Shown here: one piece after another, positions 46,638-56,301 of the stretch
Position numbering within the stretch: position 1 is the first letter of the stretch
How the letters are laid out: each line of letters begins with the position of its first letter
Source of the DNA: Rhizobacter koreensis
GTDB taxonomy: Bacteria > Pseudomonadota > Gammaproteobacteria > Burkholderiales > Burkholderiaceae_C
Assembly (NCBI RefSeq): GCF_013366375.1
Contig: NZ_JABWMJ010000007.1
Span: forward strand, 186,001-250,000
Length of the DNA: 64,000 nt
Reading direction: 5' to 3'
The notes under the pieces: model-generated
Told to the model about the DNA's origin: nothing
What the model saw: the letters and a program-made list of their open reading frames with translations, nothing else
Databases searched by the model: none
Program-made: the position numbers and the translations under genes

Positions 46638-47561
46638 TCAGGTCTTCTTGTGCTGCGACGAGCGCTTGATCGCCTCGTTGATCTCGCGGATCGAGCGCTC
46701 GATCTCGGCATCGTCGAGCTCGTCCGGCTCGTCGGTGCCGAGCACGCCGGCCTGGATCGTCGACGCGAAGACGGCGTCGCCGAGTTGCTGGGTCTGGATG
46801 CCGCTGCTGCCCTGGCTGCCGCCGACGCCCTCGAACTCGACGGCGATCACCGACACGTTGTCGCTCTTGGCGCCGCCGTTGCGGAGCGCCTGCTCGACCA
46901 ATTCGGGCACCGAATCGGAAATGGCAAGCGAGGCGAGCTGGTCGGTGATCACCGCGTCGGTGACGCTGCCCCAGAGGCCGTCGGAGCAGAGCATGACGCG
47001 ATCGCCCGGCTGCAGCATCACCGGCCCGACCGTGTCGACCACGGGCTTGCCGGGGCTGCCGAGGCAGGTGAACAGGACGTTCCGGTTGTAGCGGTCCGGC
47101 ATCGGGACCACCTGGCTCATGGTCTGCTGCAGCTCGCTGTACGAGTGATCGCGGGTCCGGGCGATCAGCTTGTCGCCGCGCACCAGGTAGAGCCGCGAAT
47201 CGCCGCAGTGCGCCCAGTACGCCTCGTTGCCCTGCAGCACGCAGGCGACGATGGTCGTGCGCGGCGTGTCGAGCAGCGCCTTCTGGGTGGCGTAGCGCAG
47301 CAGCTGGTGGTGACCGGCGACGATCGCCTCCTGCAGGAAGCGCAGCGGGTCGGGAAGGGTCGGTTTGCACTCGCGCTGGAACATCGCCGCGAGCATCTGC
47401 AGCGAAAGCTGCGAGGCGACCTCGCCTTCCGGGTGACCACCCATGCCGTCGGCGAGCGCGAAGAGGCCGGCTTCGCGGGTATAGCAATACCCCATGCGGT
47501 CCTCGTTCTTCTCGCGGCCGCCGCGCCGGCTGATCTGATAGACCGAGAAGCGCATGCTCAT
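46638..47561 (-). CDS. PP2C-type Ser/Thr protein phosphatase
   Basis: This 307-residue protein has the PPM metal motifs [44 protein letters not shown] and [12 protein letters not shown], so the catalytic site is complete. A C-terminal tail of about 60 residues is acidic. It is the partner of the kinase gene 70 bp upstream, the usual pairing in Burkholderiales. No membrane segment is seen. Confidence 0.93.
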   Translation of the reverse strand: MSMRFSVYQISRRGGREKNEDRMGYCYTREAGLFALADGMGGHPEGEVASQLSLQMLAAMFQRECKPTLPDPLRFLQEAIVAGHHQLLRYATQKALLDTPRTTIVACVLQGNEAYWAHCGDSRLYLVRGDKLIARTRDHSYSELQQTMSQVVPMPDRYNRNVLFTCLGSPGKPVVDTVGPVMLQPGDRVMLCSDGLWGSVTDAVITDQLASLAISDSVPELVEQALRNGGAKSDNVSVIAVEFEGVGGSQGSSGIQTQQLGDAVFASTIQAGVLGTDEPDELDDAEIERSIREINEAIKRSSQHKKT

Positions 47562-47631
47562 GCGGCGTCTCCCGCCGCCTGCCGGGCGGCCGCCGTGCGC
47601 CGCGCGTGCGGCGGTTCGATGCGGCTCATCG

Positions 47632-48594
47632 TCAAGCCTTGGCCGTCAGGTTCTCGAGCTGGAGCTTGAGACGTTCGCTGAAGCTGAGCTTGGTGTACTG
47701 GCGCTCGGTCTCGCGCGAGAGCTCCTTCTGCAACGCGAAGACGCTCTGCGGGCGCGACAGCGGGTCGAGCGACATGCACCACTCGGTGACCTCGATCAGG
47801 TTGTCCGAGTAGACGTTGCGCAGGCGCGAGAGGCTGAGCGCGAGGCGGTCCTTCTCGATGCGCTGGGGTGCATCGTTCGGCGGATAGCCCTGCATGCAGG
47901 CGTAGACGCAGGCGCCGATCGCATAGATGTCGGTCCACGGCCCCAGCGAGCCGTCGCGGCGGTACATCTCGGGCGCGGCGAAGCCCGGCGTGTACATCGG
48001 CCGGATGAAGTTGCCTTCCTTGCTCAGCACCTCGCGCGCCGCACCGAAGTCGAGCAGCACCGCCTTGTTCTCGTTGGTGATGAAGATGTTGGCCGGCTTG
48101 ATGTCCAAGTGCAGCATCTTGTGCTGGTGGACGATTCTGAGCCCGCGCAATATCTCGTCGAACAGCGAACGAATTGTCGATTCCCGAAACACCTTGTCAC
48201 GCTTGAGGTCGCGTGCGGTGACGATGAAATCCTGCAGGGTATCGCCCTGCAGGTAATTCATCACCATGTAGACGGTTTCGTTCTCGCGGAAGAAATTGAG
48301 CACCGAGACCACGCTCGGGTGCGATATCTGGGCGAGCGAACGGCCTTCCTCGAAGAAACTCTTGAGGCCGAGCCGATAAAGCGGCTGCTTTTCCGGCTTG
48401 ACGCGCGGCGTCAGCTCCCCGGGCGAGCGCTCGGCCAGCGACGACGGCAGGTATTCCTTGAGGGCGACCAGGTGGCGGTCGGCGTCCTCGCAGAGGTAAA
48501 CCACCCCGAAACCGCCGGCGGCGAGTTTCTTGATCACCTGGTAGCCGCCCACCACCGTGCCCGACGGCAGAGGCGCTGGTTTCGGCTTTGACAT
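47632..48594 (-). CDS. Ser/Thr protein kinase, soluble
   Basis: This 320-residue Hanks-type kinase has a glycine loop LAAGGFGVVYL, catalytic Lys in LVALKEYLP, HLDIKPANIF (an HLD, non-RD, catalytic loop) and DFG in LLDFGAAREV, then TPGFAAPEMY. There is no membrane helix or extracellular sensor domain, so it acts in the cytoplasm. The start MSKPKPAPLP at 48594 is only 27 bp from the divergent yicC ATG, which forces overlapping promoters. It probably forms a reversible switch with the PP2C downstream. Confidence 0.93.
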   Translation of the reverse strand: MSKPKPAPLPSGTVVGGYQVIKKLAAGGFGVVYLCEDADRHLVALKEYLPSSLAERSPGELTPRVKPEKQPLYRLGLKSFFEEGRSLAQISHPSVVSVLNFFRENETVYMVMNYLQGDTLQDFIVTARDLKRDKVFRESTIRSLFDEILRGLRIVHQHKMLHLDIKPANIFITNENKAVLLDFGAAREVLSKEGNFIRPMYTPGFAAPEMYRRDGSLGPWTDIYAIGACVYACMQGYPPNDAPQRIEKDRLALSLSRLRNVYSDNLIEVTEWCMSLDPLSRPQSVFALQKELSRETERQYTKLSFSERLKLQLENLTAKA

Positions 48595-48621
48595 AATGAC
48601 CGGTTTGAGGGCGAAAGCGGC

Positions 48622-49569
48622 ATGGCAGTTTACAGCATGACCGGCTATGCGAATGTCGGCGCCGACGGGGATCCCGGCCCAGCGGCAGCATTGCACGGTC
48701 CGGGCGCGAATCGCGATATCGACGGCGCGCCCGGCGCGTCGCTCTCGGTCGAGATCCGCTCGGTCAACGGTCGCTTCCTCGACCTCGCATTCAAGCTGCC
48801 GGACGAGTTCCGCACCCTCGAGCCGCAATTGCGCGAGCTGATGACCGCCCGCTTCAAGCGCGGCAAGATCGAGCTGCGCCTCACGAGCCGCAGCGACGCC
48901 GACCCCGCGGCGCGTGCGCCGGAGCCGGCGCAGCTTGAGCGGTTGGCGCAGCTCGAGTCGCTGGTGACCGCCCGCCTCAAGCACGCGCGCGGCCTCACCG
49001 TGTACGAGGCGCTGCAGTGGTGCCGCGGCGGGGCGCCGGTCGAGCGCGCCGACGACGGCCGTGCCCTTGCACTGGCGGCGCGCTGCATCGAGAGCCTAGC
49101 GCAGGCGCGGGCCCGCGAGGGCGCCCGCCTCGCCGCGATCCTGCTCGAGCGGGTCGAACTGCTGCGCTCGCTCGCGGACAAGGCCGAGCCGCTGGTCCCG
49201 GCGGCGGTGCAGCGCCAGCAACAGCGCTTCCTGGAACGCTGGAACGACGCGCTCGCGGCGAGCGGCGCCGCCGACACCGTGTCGCGCGAGGCCAGTGTCG
49301 AGCGCGCCCTCAACGAGGCGGCCGCCTACGCGATCCGCGTCGACGTGGCCGAGGAGCTCGGGCGCTTGCGCTCGCACCTCGACGAGCTCACGCGGCTCAT
49401 CGACGCCGGCGGCGAGATCGGCAAGCGCCTCGACTTCCTGATCCAGGAGCTGCTGCGCGAAGCCAACACGCTCGGCTCGAAGTCGTCGTCGTTCGAGATG
49501 ACCGCGATCGCGGTCGACATGAAGGTCGCGATCGAGCAGCTTCGCGAGCAGGTCCAGAACGTCGAGTGA
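48622..49569 (+). CDS. yicC: YicC family endoribonuclease
   Basis: This 315-residue protein has the YicC N-terminal motif [29 protein letters not shown] and a C-terminal [19 protein letters not shown]. The family is a metal-dependent RNase implicated in RNA turnover. About 25 residues ([16 protein letters not shown]...) are inserted after YSMTGYANV compared with E. coli YicC. It is followed by gmk, a very common neighbour. Confidence 0.92.
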   Translation: MAVYSMTGYANVGADGDPGPAAALHGPGANRDIDGAPGASLSVEIRSVNGRFLDLAFKLPDEFRTLEPQLRELMTARFKRGKIELRLTSRSDADPAARAPEPAQLERLAQLESLVTARLKHARGLTVYEALQWCRGGAPVERADDGRALALAARCIESLAQARAREGARLAAILLERVELLRSLADKAEPLVPAAVQRQQQRFLERWNDALAASGAADTVSREASVERALNEAAAYAIRVDVAEELGRLRSHLDELTRLIDAGGEIGKRLDFLIQELLREANTLGSKSSSFEMTAIAVDMKVAIEQLREQVQNVE

Positions 49570-49652
49570 CGTGCATCACGGCGCCGGCGTCGCCTGCGCC
49601 CTTAGACTTTCGCCCTTCCCGAAACCGCCCCGCGCCAGCGCCGCGGGCCCTG

Positions 49653-50270
49653 ATGGACTATCCCGGCAACCTCTTCGCAATAGCGGCGCCGAGCGGCGCA
49701 GGCAAGTCGAGCCTCGTCAAGGCGCTGCTCGAACGCGACTCGGACCTCATGCTGTCGATCTCGCACACGACCCGTGCGCCGCGCGGTCAGGAGCTCGACG
49801 GCCGCGAATACCACTTCATCGATCCCTCGACGTTCCGCACGATGATCGCGGCCGAGCAGTTCGTCGAGTGGGCCGAGGTGCACGGCAATCTCTACGGCAC
49901 GTCGAAGGCGGCGATCGCCGACCGCATCACGCTCGGCCACGACGTCGTGCTCGAGATCGACTGGCAGGGTGCGCTGCAGATCAAGCGCCTGTTCCCGAAC
50001 GCGGTGCTGATCTTCATCCTGCCGACCAGCTGGGACGAACTCGAGAAGCGCCTGCAGCGGCGCGGCGAAGACGGTGACGAGGTGATCGCGCGCCGCATGG
50101 CGAACGCCCGCGAGGAGGTCTCGCAGGTCCGCCACTTCGACTTCGTTATAATCAACGCCCTGTTCGACGCGGCGCTCGCGGACCTTATCGCGATCGTCCA
50201 CGCGCAGCGGCTGCGCTACGCAGCGGTTCGCAGGCGCAGGCCCGCCGTGTTCGCCGCCCTCGATCTCTGA
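49653..50270 (+). CDS. gmk: Guanylate kinase
   Basis: This 205-residue protein has P-loop [56 protein letters not shown] and [13 protein letters not shown]. It phosphorylates GMP to GDP. The start MDYPGNLF at 49653 places the P-loop normally. Followed by rpoZ and the (p)ppGpp enzyme, it links guanine-nucleotide supply to the stringent response. Confidence 0.96.
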   Translation: MDYPGNLFAIAAPSGAGKSSLVKALLERDSDLMLSISHTTRAPRGQELDGREYHFIDPSTFRTMIAAEQFVEWAEVHGNLYGTSKAAIADRITLGHDVVLEIDWQGALQIKRLFPNAVLIFILPTSWDELEKRLQRRGEDGDEVIARRMANAREEVSQVRHFDFVIINALFDAALADLIAIVHAQRLRYAAVRRRRPAVFAALDL

Positions 50271-50345
50271 TCGGGCGCTTCTTTTCCACTCCTCGGCTGC
50301 CGCGCCGGCCCCTGGCGCGTCGATCGTCATTCCAGGATCCCTCGC

Positions 50346-50549
50346 ATGGCTCGCATCACCGTCGAAGACTGCCTCAACAAGATCCCGAACCGTTTCCAGC
50401 TGGTGCTCGCTGCGACCTACCGCGCGCGCATGCTGAGCCAGGGTCACGCGCCGAAGGTCGACACCAAGAACAAGCCGGGCGTCACCGCGCTGCGCGAGAT
50501 CGCCGCCGGCGAGATCGGCCTCGAGATGCTGCGCAAGGTTCCGGTCTGA
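50346..50549 (+). CDS. rpoZ: RNA polymerase omega subunit
   Basis: This 67-residue protein, [28 protein letters not shown]..., matches betaproteobacterial RpoZ in size and sequence, including [19 protein letters not shown]. It helps RNA polymerase assembly and forms part of a ppGpp site. The gap to gmk is 75 bp and to spoT about 98 bp. Confidence 0.95.
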   Translation: MARITVEDCLNKIPNRFQLVLAATYRARMLSQGHAPKVDTKNKPGVTALREIAAGEIGLEMLRKVPV

Positions 50550-50647
50550 CCTTCCCTCGCGGGGCCTGAGCCGCCCCGGGTGCGCAGGGCCGCGCCGGCA
50601 AAGACCAGCCCGCCGCCCCTCCGGCGGATTGGCGCTAAATTCAGGGC

Positions 50648-52933
50648 ATGAGCCCGCCCTCCTCCGCGCTGCACGAAGCGCCCGCGACAGCCGGCAAGCG
50701 TGCACCGGCAGGGCTCCACGCGGCGCATGCGCCGACCCCTCCCGCTCCCCCGTCCGACGCCGCCGCCGCGTCGTTCGATGCGCTGACCGGGAAGCTCGAT
50801 TACATGGACGCCGCCGACATCCGGCGCGTCCGCGACGCCTACCGCTTCGCCGACGAGGCGCACCTCGGGCAATTCCGCGCCAGCGGCGAGCCGTACATCA
50901 CGCATCCCATCGCGGTCGCGGGCCTGTGCGCCGAGTGGAAGCTCGACGTGCAGGCGATCATGGCCGCGCTGATGCACGACGCCATGGAGGACTGCGGCGT
51001 CACCAAGCCCGAGCTGATCGAGCGCTTCGGCGCGCCCACCGCGGACCTCGTCGATGGTCTGACCAAGCTCGACAAGCTGCGCTTCTCGACCCGCGAGGAG
51101 TCGCAGGCCGAGTCGTTCCGCAAGATGCTGCTGGCGATGGCGCGCGACGTTCGCGTGATCCTCATCAAGCTCGCCGACCGCCTGCACAACATGCGCACGA
51201 TGGACGCGGTCGAGCCCGCCAAGCGCAGCCGCATCGCGACCGAGACGCAGGACATCTACGCGCCGATCGCGCACCGCCTCGGGCTCAACCAGACCTACCG
51301 CGAGCTGCAGGAGCTCTCGTTCAAGCACCTGCACCCGTGGCGTCAGGCGGCGCTCTCCAAGGCGGTGCTGAAGGCGCGCGGCTATCGGCGCGACATCGTC
51401 GACCGGGTGCAGCGCGACGTCGAGAAGGCGTTCGCGCAGGCCAAGCTGGAAGCCCAGGTGTTCGGGCGCGAGAAGACGCTGTTCTCGATCTACCGCAAGA
51501 TGCGCGAGAAGCACCTGACGTTCGCGCAGGTCAACGACGTGTTCGGCTTCCGCATCGTGGTCTCGACGCTGCCCGAGTGCTACCTCGCGCTCGGCGTGCT
51601 GCACCAGCTCTACAAGCCGATGCCCGGCCGCTTCAAGGACTACATCGCCATCCCGAAGGGCAACGGCTACCAGTCGCTCCACACCACGCTGGTGAGCCCG
51701 CTCGGCACCGCGGTCGAGTTCCAGATCCGCACCGAGCCGATGCACGCGGTGGCCGAGAAGGGCATCGCGGCGCACTGGCTCTACAAGACGCACGGGCAGG
51801 CGCAGGAGGCGCAGCGCGTGGGCGCGATGTGGCTGCAGTCGCTGATCGACATCCAGGACGAGACGCGCGACGCCAGCGAGTTCCTCGAGCACGTCAAGAT
51901 CGACCTGTTCCCGGACGAGGTCTACGTCTTCACGCCGCGCTCGAAGATCCTGGCGTTGCCGCGCGGCGCGACACCAGTCGACTTCGCGTACGCGATCCAC
52001 TCCGACGTCGGCGACCACTGCGTGGCCGCCAACGTGAACGGCGAGCCGGTCGCGCTGCGCACCGTGCTGCGCAGCGGCGACGTGGTCGAGATCATCAGCG
52101 CGCCGAACGCCCGGCCGAACCCGGCCTGGCTCAACTTCGTCTGCACCGGCCGGGCGCGCTCGCGGATCCGCCACTACCTCAAGAACATGGAGCTCGAGGA
52201 GTCGCGCGACCTCGGCGAGAAGATGCTGGCCCAGGCGCTGCGCGCCAAGGGTCTCGAGCTGCCGGGCGACGAGCCGCTGGAAGCGCAGATCTGGCAGCAG
52301 CTGCTGCGCTGGAGCGGCAACCGGGCGCGCGACGACCTGTTCACCGACATCGGGCTCGGCCGCAAGATCGCGACCATCGTGGCGACGCGCCTGGCCCGCC
52401 TGCTTGCCGAGCACGGGGTCAAGCCGGACGCGCTCACCCTCACCAAGGGCCGCTTCGCGGTCGACGACGTCGCCCCGGCACAGGGCCACGTGCTGATCGA
52501 CGGCAGCGAGGGCGCCTCGGTGCAACTCGCGCCGTGCTGCCGGCCGATCCCCGGCGACACCATCGTCGGCAACCTGGGCCGCGGCGAGGGCCTGGTGGTG
52601 CACACCGCCGAATGCAGCGTCGGCAAGCGTCTGCTCGAGCGCGACAGCGAGCGCTGGATGGGCGTCGACTGGGCCGAGCAGCCGATTCGCGCGTTCGAGA
52701 CCGCCGTGACGCTGCTGGTGCGCAACGGCAAGGGCGTGCTCGCACAAGTGGCGTCGTCGGTGAGCCACGCCGAGGCCGACATCACGCACATCGACATGGG
52801 CAACGACCCGGCCGCCGAGACCACCGAGCTGACGCTGCTGCTGAGCGTGCGCGACCGCCTGCACCTCGCGGAAGTGATGCGCACCTTGAAACGCTCGGCG
52901 CCGGTGCTGCGCGTCGCCCGCGTCAAGCCCTGA
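50648..52933 (+). CDS. spoT: Bifunctional (p)ppGpp synthetase/hydrolase
   Basis: This 761-residue Rel/Spo protein has an HD hydrolase domain (about 70-200) with HDAMEDCG and KLADRLHNMRT, a synthetase domain (about 270-400) with RFKDYIAIPKGNGYQSLHTT (RXKD form, typical of bifunctional enzymes), TGS (about 420-480, DEVYVFTPRSKILALPRGATPVDFAYAIHS), a helical region and a C-terminal ACT domain (about 690-760). Both active sites look intact. The N-terminal 45 residues are low-complexity. It is placed as in other proteobacteria, after rpoZ. Confidence 0.95.
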   Translation: MSPPSSALHEAPATAGKRAPAGLHAAHAPTPPAPPSDAAAASFDALTGKLDYMDAADIRRVRDAYRFADEAHLGQFRASGEPYITHPIAVAGLCAEWKLDVQAIMAALMHDAMEDCGVTKPELIERFGAPTADLVDGLTKLDKLRFSTREESQAESFRKMLLAMARDVRVILIKLADRLHNMRTMDAVEPAKRSRIATETQDIYAPIAHRLGLNQTYRELQELSFKHLHPWRQAALSKAVLKARGYRRDIVDRVQRDVEKAFAQAKLEAQVFGREKTLFSIYRKMREKHLTFAQVNDVFGFRIVVSTLPECYLALGVLHQLYKPMPGRFKDYIAIPKGNGYQSLHTTLVSPLGTAVEFQIRTEPMHAVAEKGIAAHWLYKTHGQAQEAQRVGAMWLQSLIDIQDETRDASEFLEHVKIDLFPDEVYVFTPRSKILALPRGATPVDFAYAIHSDVGDHCVAANVNGEPVALRTVLRSGDVVEIISAPNARPNPAWLNFVCTGRARSRIRHYLKNMELEESRDLGEKMLAQALRAKGLELPGDEPLEAQIWQQLLRWSGNRARDDLFTDIGLGRKIATIVATRLARLLAEHGVKPDALTLTKGRFAVDDVAPAQGHVLIDGSEGASVQLAPCCRPIPGDTIVGNLGRGEGLVVHTAECSVGKRLLERDSERWMGVDWAEQPIRAFETAVTLLVRNGKGVLAQVASSVSHAEADITHIDMGNDPAAETTELTLLLSVRDRLHLAEVMRTLKRSAPVLRVARVKP

Positions 52934-52955
52934 CGCGCGGCGGGCGGCGCCCGCC

Positions 52956-53672
52956 TCAGCCGAGCCAGCCGAACACCAGCGGCATCAGGAACGCCGCGAG
53001 CACCACCTGCAGGCCGAGCGCGATGCCGGCGTAGGCGCCCGCGTCGGGATCGACCTGGAGCGCGCGCGCCGCGCCGATGCCGTGCGCCGCGGTGCCGATC
53101 GCGAAGCCCCGCACGGCGAACGAACCGATGCCGAGCGCGTCGAACAGGTACTTGGCCGAGAGCGCGCCGACCATGCCGGTGACGACCGCGAACACCGCGG
53201 CAAGCGCGGGAACGCCGCCGATGCGCTCGGCGATGCCCATGGCGACGGGCGCGGTCACCGACTTCGGGACGAGCGAACGGATCACGTCGAGCGGCAGCCC
53301 GAGCGCCCAGGCGAGCCCGACCGCGACCAGCGCGGCGGCCGCGCCGCCGGCGAGCGCCGCGAGGGTCAGCGCGACGCCGCGCCGGCGTACCTCGGCGCGG
53401 CGCAGCCAGAGCGGCCACGCCAGCGCGACCACCGCCGGGCCGAGCAGCACGTGGACGAACTGCGCACCGGCGAAATACGTCGGGTACGGCGTGCGCGTCG
53501 CGACGAGCACGACACCGATCGCGACCACCGACCAGAGCACGGGATTGGCCCACGGCGGCCGGCCGAGGCGCTCGTAGAGCCCTTGCGCGATGCTGTAGGT
53601 GAGGAGCGTCGCCGTCAGGCCGAAGAGCGGCGTCGACGCGAGGTAGACCCAGAGCTGGACGAAGTCAGCCAC
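52956..53672 (-). CDS. LrgB/CidB family membrane protein
   Basis: This 238-residue inner-membrane protein has about seven helices and the LrgB family core SLVPKSVTAPVAMGIAERIGG, TGMVGALSAKYL and AHGIGAARALQ. Family members act with LrgA in murein hydrolase control or in metabolite (pyruvate) transport. The start is GTG at 53672, overlapping the LrgA-like gene by 8 bp. It is convergent with spoT. Confidence 0.88.
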   Translation of the reverse strand: MADFVQLWVYLASTPLFGLTATLLTYSIAQGLYERLGRPPWANPVLWSVVAIGVVLVATRTPYPTYFAGAQFVHVLLGPAVVALAWPLWLRRAEVRRRGVALTLAALAGGAAAALVAVGLAWALGLPLDVIRSLVPKSVTAPVAMGIAERIGGVPALAAVFAVVTGMVGALSAKYLFDALGIGSFAVRGFAIGTAAHGIGAARALQVDPDAGAYAGIALGLQVVLAAFLMPLVFGWLG

Positions 53673-54033
53673 GCCCGGCCTCCCCGGTTGTTCGACCGTC
53701 GCGCAGCAGCGCGCGCAGCACGAGGGCGGTGACGGCCATGCCGACCCAGGTCGACAGCACGATCACCAGCAGCAGGCGCAGCCCGTACTCCGAGACGACG
53801 TGCAGGTGGGTGATCACGCCGGCGCCGACCGGCACGAACAGCAGCGAGAGGTGCGCGAGCAGCACGTCGGCGGCGGCGCCGACCGGCACCCGCACCGCGT
53901 CGACGCGCAGCGCCACCAGCAGCAGCAGAAGGCCGAGCACCGGCCCCGGCACCGGCAGCGCGAAGGCCCGCGCGATCGCCTCGCCGACCGCCTGCAGCAG
54001 CAGCAGGTAGGCGACGCCGCGCAGGGCGTTCAT
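53665..54033 (-). CDS. LrgA/CidA family holin-like membrane protein
   Basis: This 122-residue protein has four membrane helices and the family region PVPGPVLGLLLLLVALR, LLAHLSLLFVPVGAGVI. It is the partner of the downstream LrgB-like protein, with which it overlaps. The basic C-terminal tail is cytoplasmic. The start MNALRGVAYLLLL at 54033 fits CidA/LrgA length (about 120). Confidence 0.85.
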   Translation of the reverse strand: MNALRGVAYLLLLQAVGEAIARAFALPVPGPVLGLLLLLVALRVDAVRVPVGAAADVLLAHLSLLFVPVGAGVITHLHVVSEYGLRLLLVIVLSTWVGMAVTALVLRALLRDGRTTGEAGRG

Positions 54034-54313
54034 GGATTGATGGCTCGCCGGTCGCCGCAGGCGCGGGGCCTGCGGTCGTCGGCGCTCAGCCGGCCCGCGA
54101 GGTCCGCCCGGGGTGGCAGCCTGGGTCGAAGCGACGACTGGACGAGGGCAACGGCGCGCACGCTGCGATGATCGCCCAACGGCGCGTCCGGCGTGGCGAC
54201 CCGCGCGACGTGGAACAAGCCCCGCGCCCGGCCCGCCGCATGTCCCGAGGCGCGCCACCTTGACGCTCGTCCGATCAGAATGTCCCTCAGCGCACCACCA
54301 AGGAGGCCCACTC

Positions 54314-54838
54314 ATGGCGCTCTATCGCTTGCAGGGACACGCCCCGCAGGTCGCCCACTCCGCGTTCATCGCCGCCGAGGCGACACTGGTCGGCGAAGTG
54401 ATCGTCGGCGAACACGCGAGCGTCTGGTTCGGCGCCAGCGCGCGCGGCGACAACGAGCCGATCCGCATCGGCGCCGCGAGCAACATCCAGGAAGGCGCCG
54501 TGCTGCACGCCGACCGCGGCTCGCCGCTCACGATCGGCGCCAACGTGACGGTCGGGCATCAGGCGATGCTGCACGGCTGCACGATCGGCGATGGCTCGCT
54601 GATCGGCATCCAGGCGGTGGTGCTGAACGGCGCGGTGATCGGCCGCGAATGCCTGGTCGGCGCCGGCGCCATCGTCACCGAGCGCAAGGTGTTCCCCGAT
54701 CGCTCGCTCATCCTCGGCGCACCCGCCAAGGTGGTGCGCCAGCTCGGCGAGGAGGACGTGGCACGGCTCGCGCAGAGCGCGCGCGGCTACGTCGAGCGCG
54801 CCGCGGCGTGCCGCGACGGCATGGAGCGGGTCGGCTGA
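54314..54838 (+). CDS. Gamma-carbonic-anhydrase-like protein (YrdA/PaaY type)
   Basis: This 174-residue left-handed beta-helix protein has a hexapeptide-repeat core and the three probable zinc His in AVLHADRGSP, VGHQAMLHGC, followed by GAGAIVTERKVFPDRSLILGAPAKVVR. Relatives are gamma-class carbonic anhydrases or thioesterases (PaaY); catalytic activity is not proven for most. AGGAGG lies just upstream of the ATG. Its stop overlaps the FAD oxidase start (TGATG). Confidence 0.9.
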   Translation: MALYRLQGHAPQVAHSAFIAAEATLVGEVIVGEHASVWFGASARGDNEPIRIGAASNIQEGAVLHADRGSPLTIGANVTVGHQAMLHGCTIGDGSLIGIQAVVLNGAVIGRECLVGAGAIVTERKVFPDRSLILGAPAKVVRQLGEEDVARLAQSARGYVERAAACRDGMERVG

Positions 54839-56193
54839 TGGACGCCGGCACCGACAAGCCCGCCGCGAGTGGCGAGACCGGGATCGACCCGCGCTACCTG
54901 CACGACTGGAGCGGACTCGAGCGCGGCACGCCGCGCGTGCTGCACCGGCCGCGCAGCACCGAAGAGGTCGCCGCAATCGTCGCGGCGTGCGATCGGGACG
55001 GCTCGAAGATAACCGTGCAGGGCGGCCTCACCGGCCTCGCCGGTGGCGCGGTCCCGGCCGACGGCGACGTCGTCATCAACCTCGAGCGCATGAACGCGAT
55101 CGAGCACGTCGACAGCCTCGAAGGGATCATGCAGGTGCAGGCCGGCGCCACGTTGCAGCAGGTGCAGCTCGCAGCCGAGGCGGCCGGCTGGTACTTCCCG
55201 GTCGACCTCGGCGCGCGCGGCAGCTGCCAGGTTGGCGGCAACGCATCGACCAACGCCGGCGGCATCCGCGTGATCCGCTACGGCACGATGCGCGACGCGG
55301 TGCTCGGCCTCGAGGTCGTGCTCGCCGACGGCAGCGTCGTCACGTCGTTGACGCGGCTCGTCAAGAACAGCGCCGGGCTCGACCCGCGCTTTCTCTTCAT
55401 CGGCTCCGAAGGCACGCTCGGCATCATCACCCGGCTCACCCTGCGCCTGCAGCCCAAGCCCGGCGACACCGTCACCGCGTTCGCTGCGCTGCCGAGCCTC
55501 GACGGCGTGACGAGCCTCCTGCGCGACCTGCGGCGCGCGCTCGGGCCGTCGCTCAGCGCGTTCGAGTTCATGTCGACGCGCTTCGTCGACCTGTCGCTGC
55601 GGCTCACCGGCGTTGCGCGACCTCTGGAAACCGCGGCGCCCTGGTACGTGCTGCTCGACGCCACCGGCGCACCCGGAGCCGACGTCACGCCGGCGCTGCA
55701 CCAGGCGCTCGAGCACGCGATGGCGGACGGACTGGTCGCCGATTGCGCGGTGGCCGCGAACGGCGCTCAAGGCCAGCGCTTCTGGCGCGTGCGCGAAGGC
55801 ATTCCCGAGATCCTCACCGAGCTCAAGCCGCTGATCAACTTCGACGTCGGGCTGCCGTGGGTCGAGACCCGCGGCTTCATCGAGCGCGCCGAGGCGACGC
55901 TCACGGCGCGCTTTCCGGAGGCGACGCACCTCTTCTTCGGTCACCTGGGCGACAACAACATCCACGTGGTGAGCGGACCGCATCGCCCCGTGGACTTCCA
56001 CGCCGTCGACGAAATCGTCTATGGCGAGCTGCACGGGCGGCGGGCGACGATCAGCGCCGAGCATGGCATCGGCTTCATCAAGAAGCCGTTCCTGCACGTC
56101 ACGCGCAGCCCCGAGGAGATCGCGCTGCTGCGGCGCCTGAAGACGGCGCTCGACCTGAACGCCACGCTGAATCCGGGGCGTGTCTTCGATTGA
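54838..56193 (+). CDS. FAD-linked D-2-hydroxyacid dehydrogenase (GlcD/D2HGDH type)
   Basis: This 451-residue protein has an FAD-binding PCMH domain (about 30-215) with TVQGGLTGLAGGAVP, GGNASTNAGGIRVIRYG and GSEGTLGIITRLTL, and a C-terminal FAD-oxidase domain with GHLGDNNIHVV and SAEHGIG. This pattern fits D-lactate, glycolate or D-2-hydroxyglutarate dehydrogenases; substrate choice cannot be read from it. It is coupled to the gamma-CA-like gene. Confidence 0.88.
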   Translation: MDAGTDKPAASGETGIDPRYLHDWSGLERGTPRVLHRPRSTEEVAAIVAACDRDGSKITVQGGLTGLAGGAVPADGDVVINLERMNAIEHVDSLEGIMQVQAGATLQQVQLAAEAAGWYFPVDLGARGSCQVGGNASTNAGGIRVIRYGTMRDAVLGLEVVLADGSVVTSLTRLVKNSAGLDPRFLFIGSEGTLGIITRLTLRLQPKPGDTVTAFAALPSLDGVTSLLRDLRRALGPSLSAFEFMSTRFVDLSLRLTGVARPLETAAPWYVLLDATGAPGADVTPALHQALEHAMADGLVADCAVAANGAQGQRFWRVREGIPEILTELKPLINFDVGLPWVETRGFIERAEATLTARFPEATHLFFGHLGDNNIHVVSGPHRPVDFHAVDEIVYGELHGRRATISAEHGIGFIKKPFLHVTRSPEEIALLRRLKTALDLNATLNPGRVFD

Positions 56194-56301
56194 CCCTGCG
56201 CGGCGCGCCATCCGCGGCAGCGGGTGGCACGCCCGGCCGATCTGCGCGAGGATCACGGATCGCCGCCCTTGCGCGCACCTGACCAGACGGAGAGCTTCCT
56301 G

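Noticed and set aside
50444-52864. 806-codon minus-strand frame opposite spoT
   Set aside because: It is an antisense shadow without family motifs; spoT has all its domains on the plus strand.
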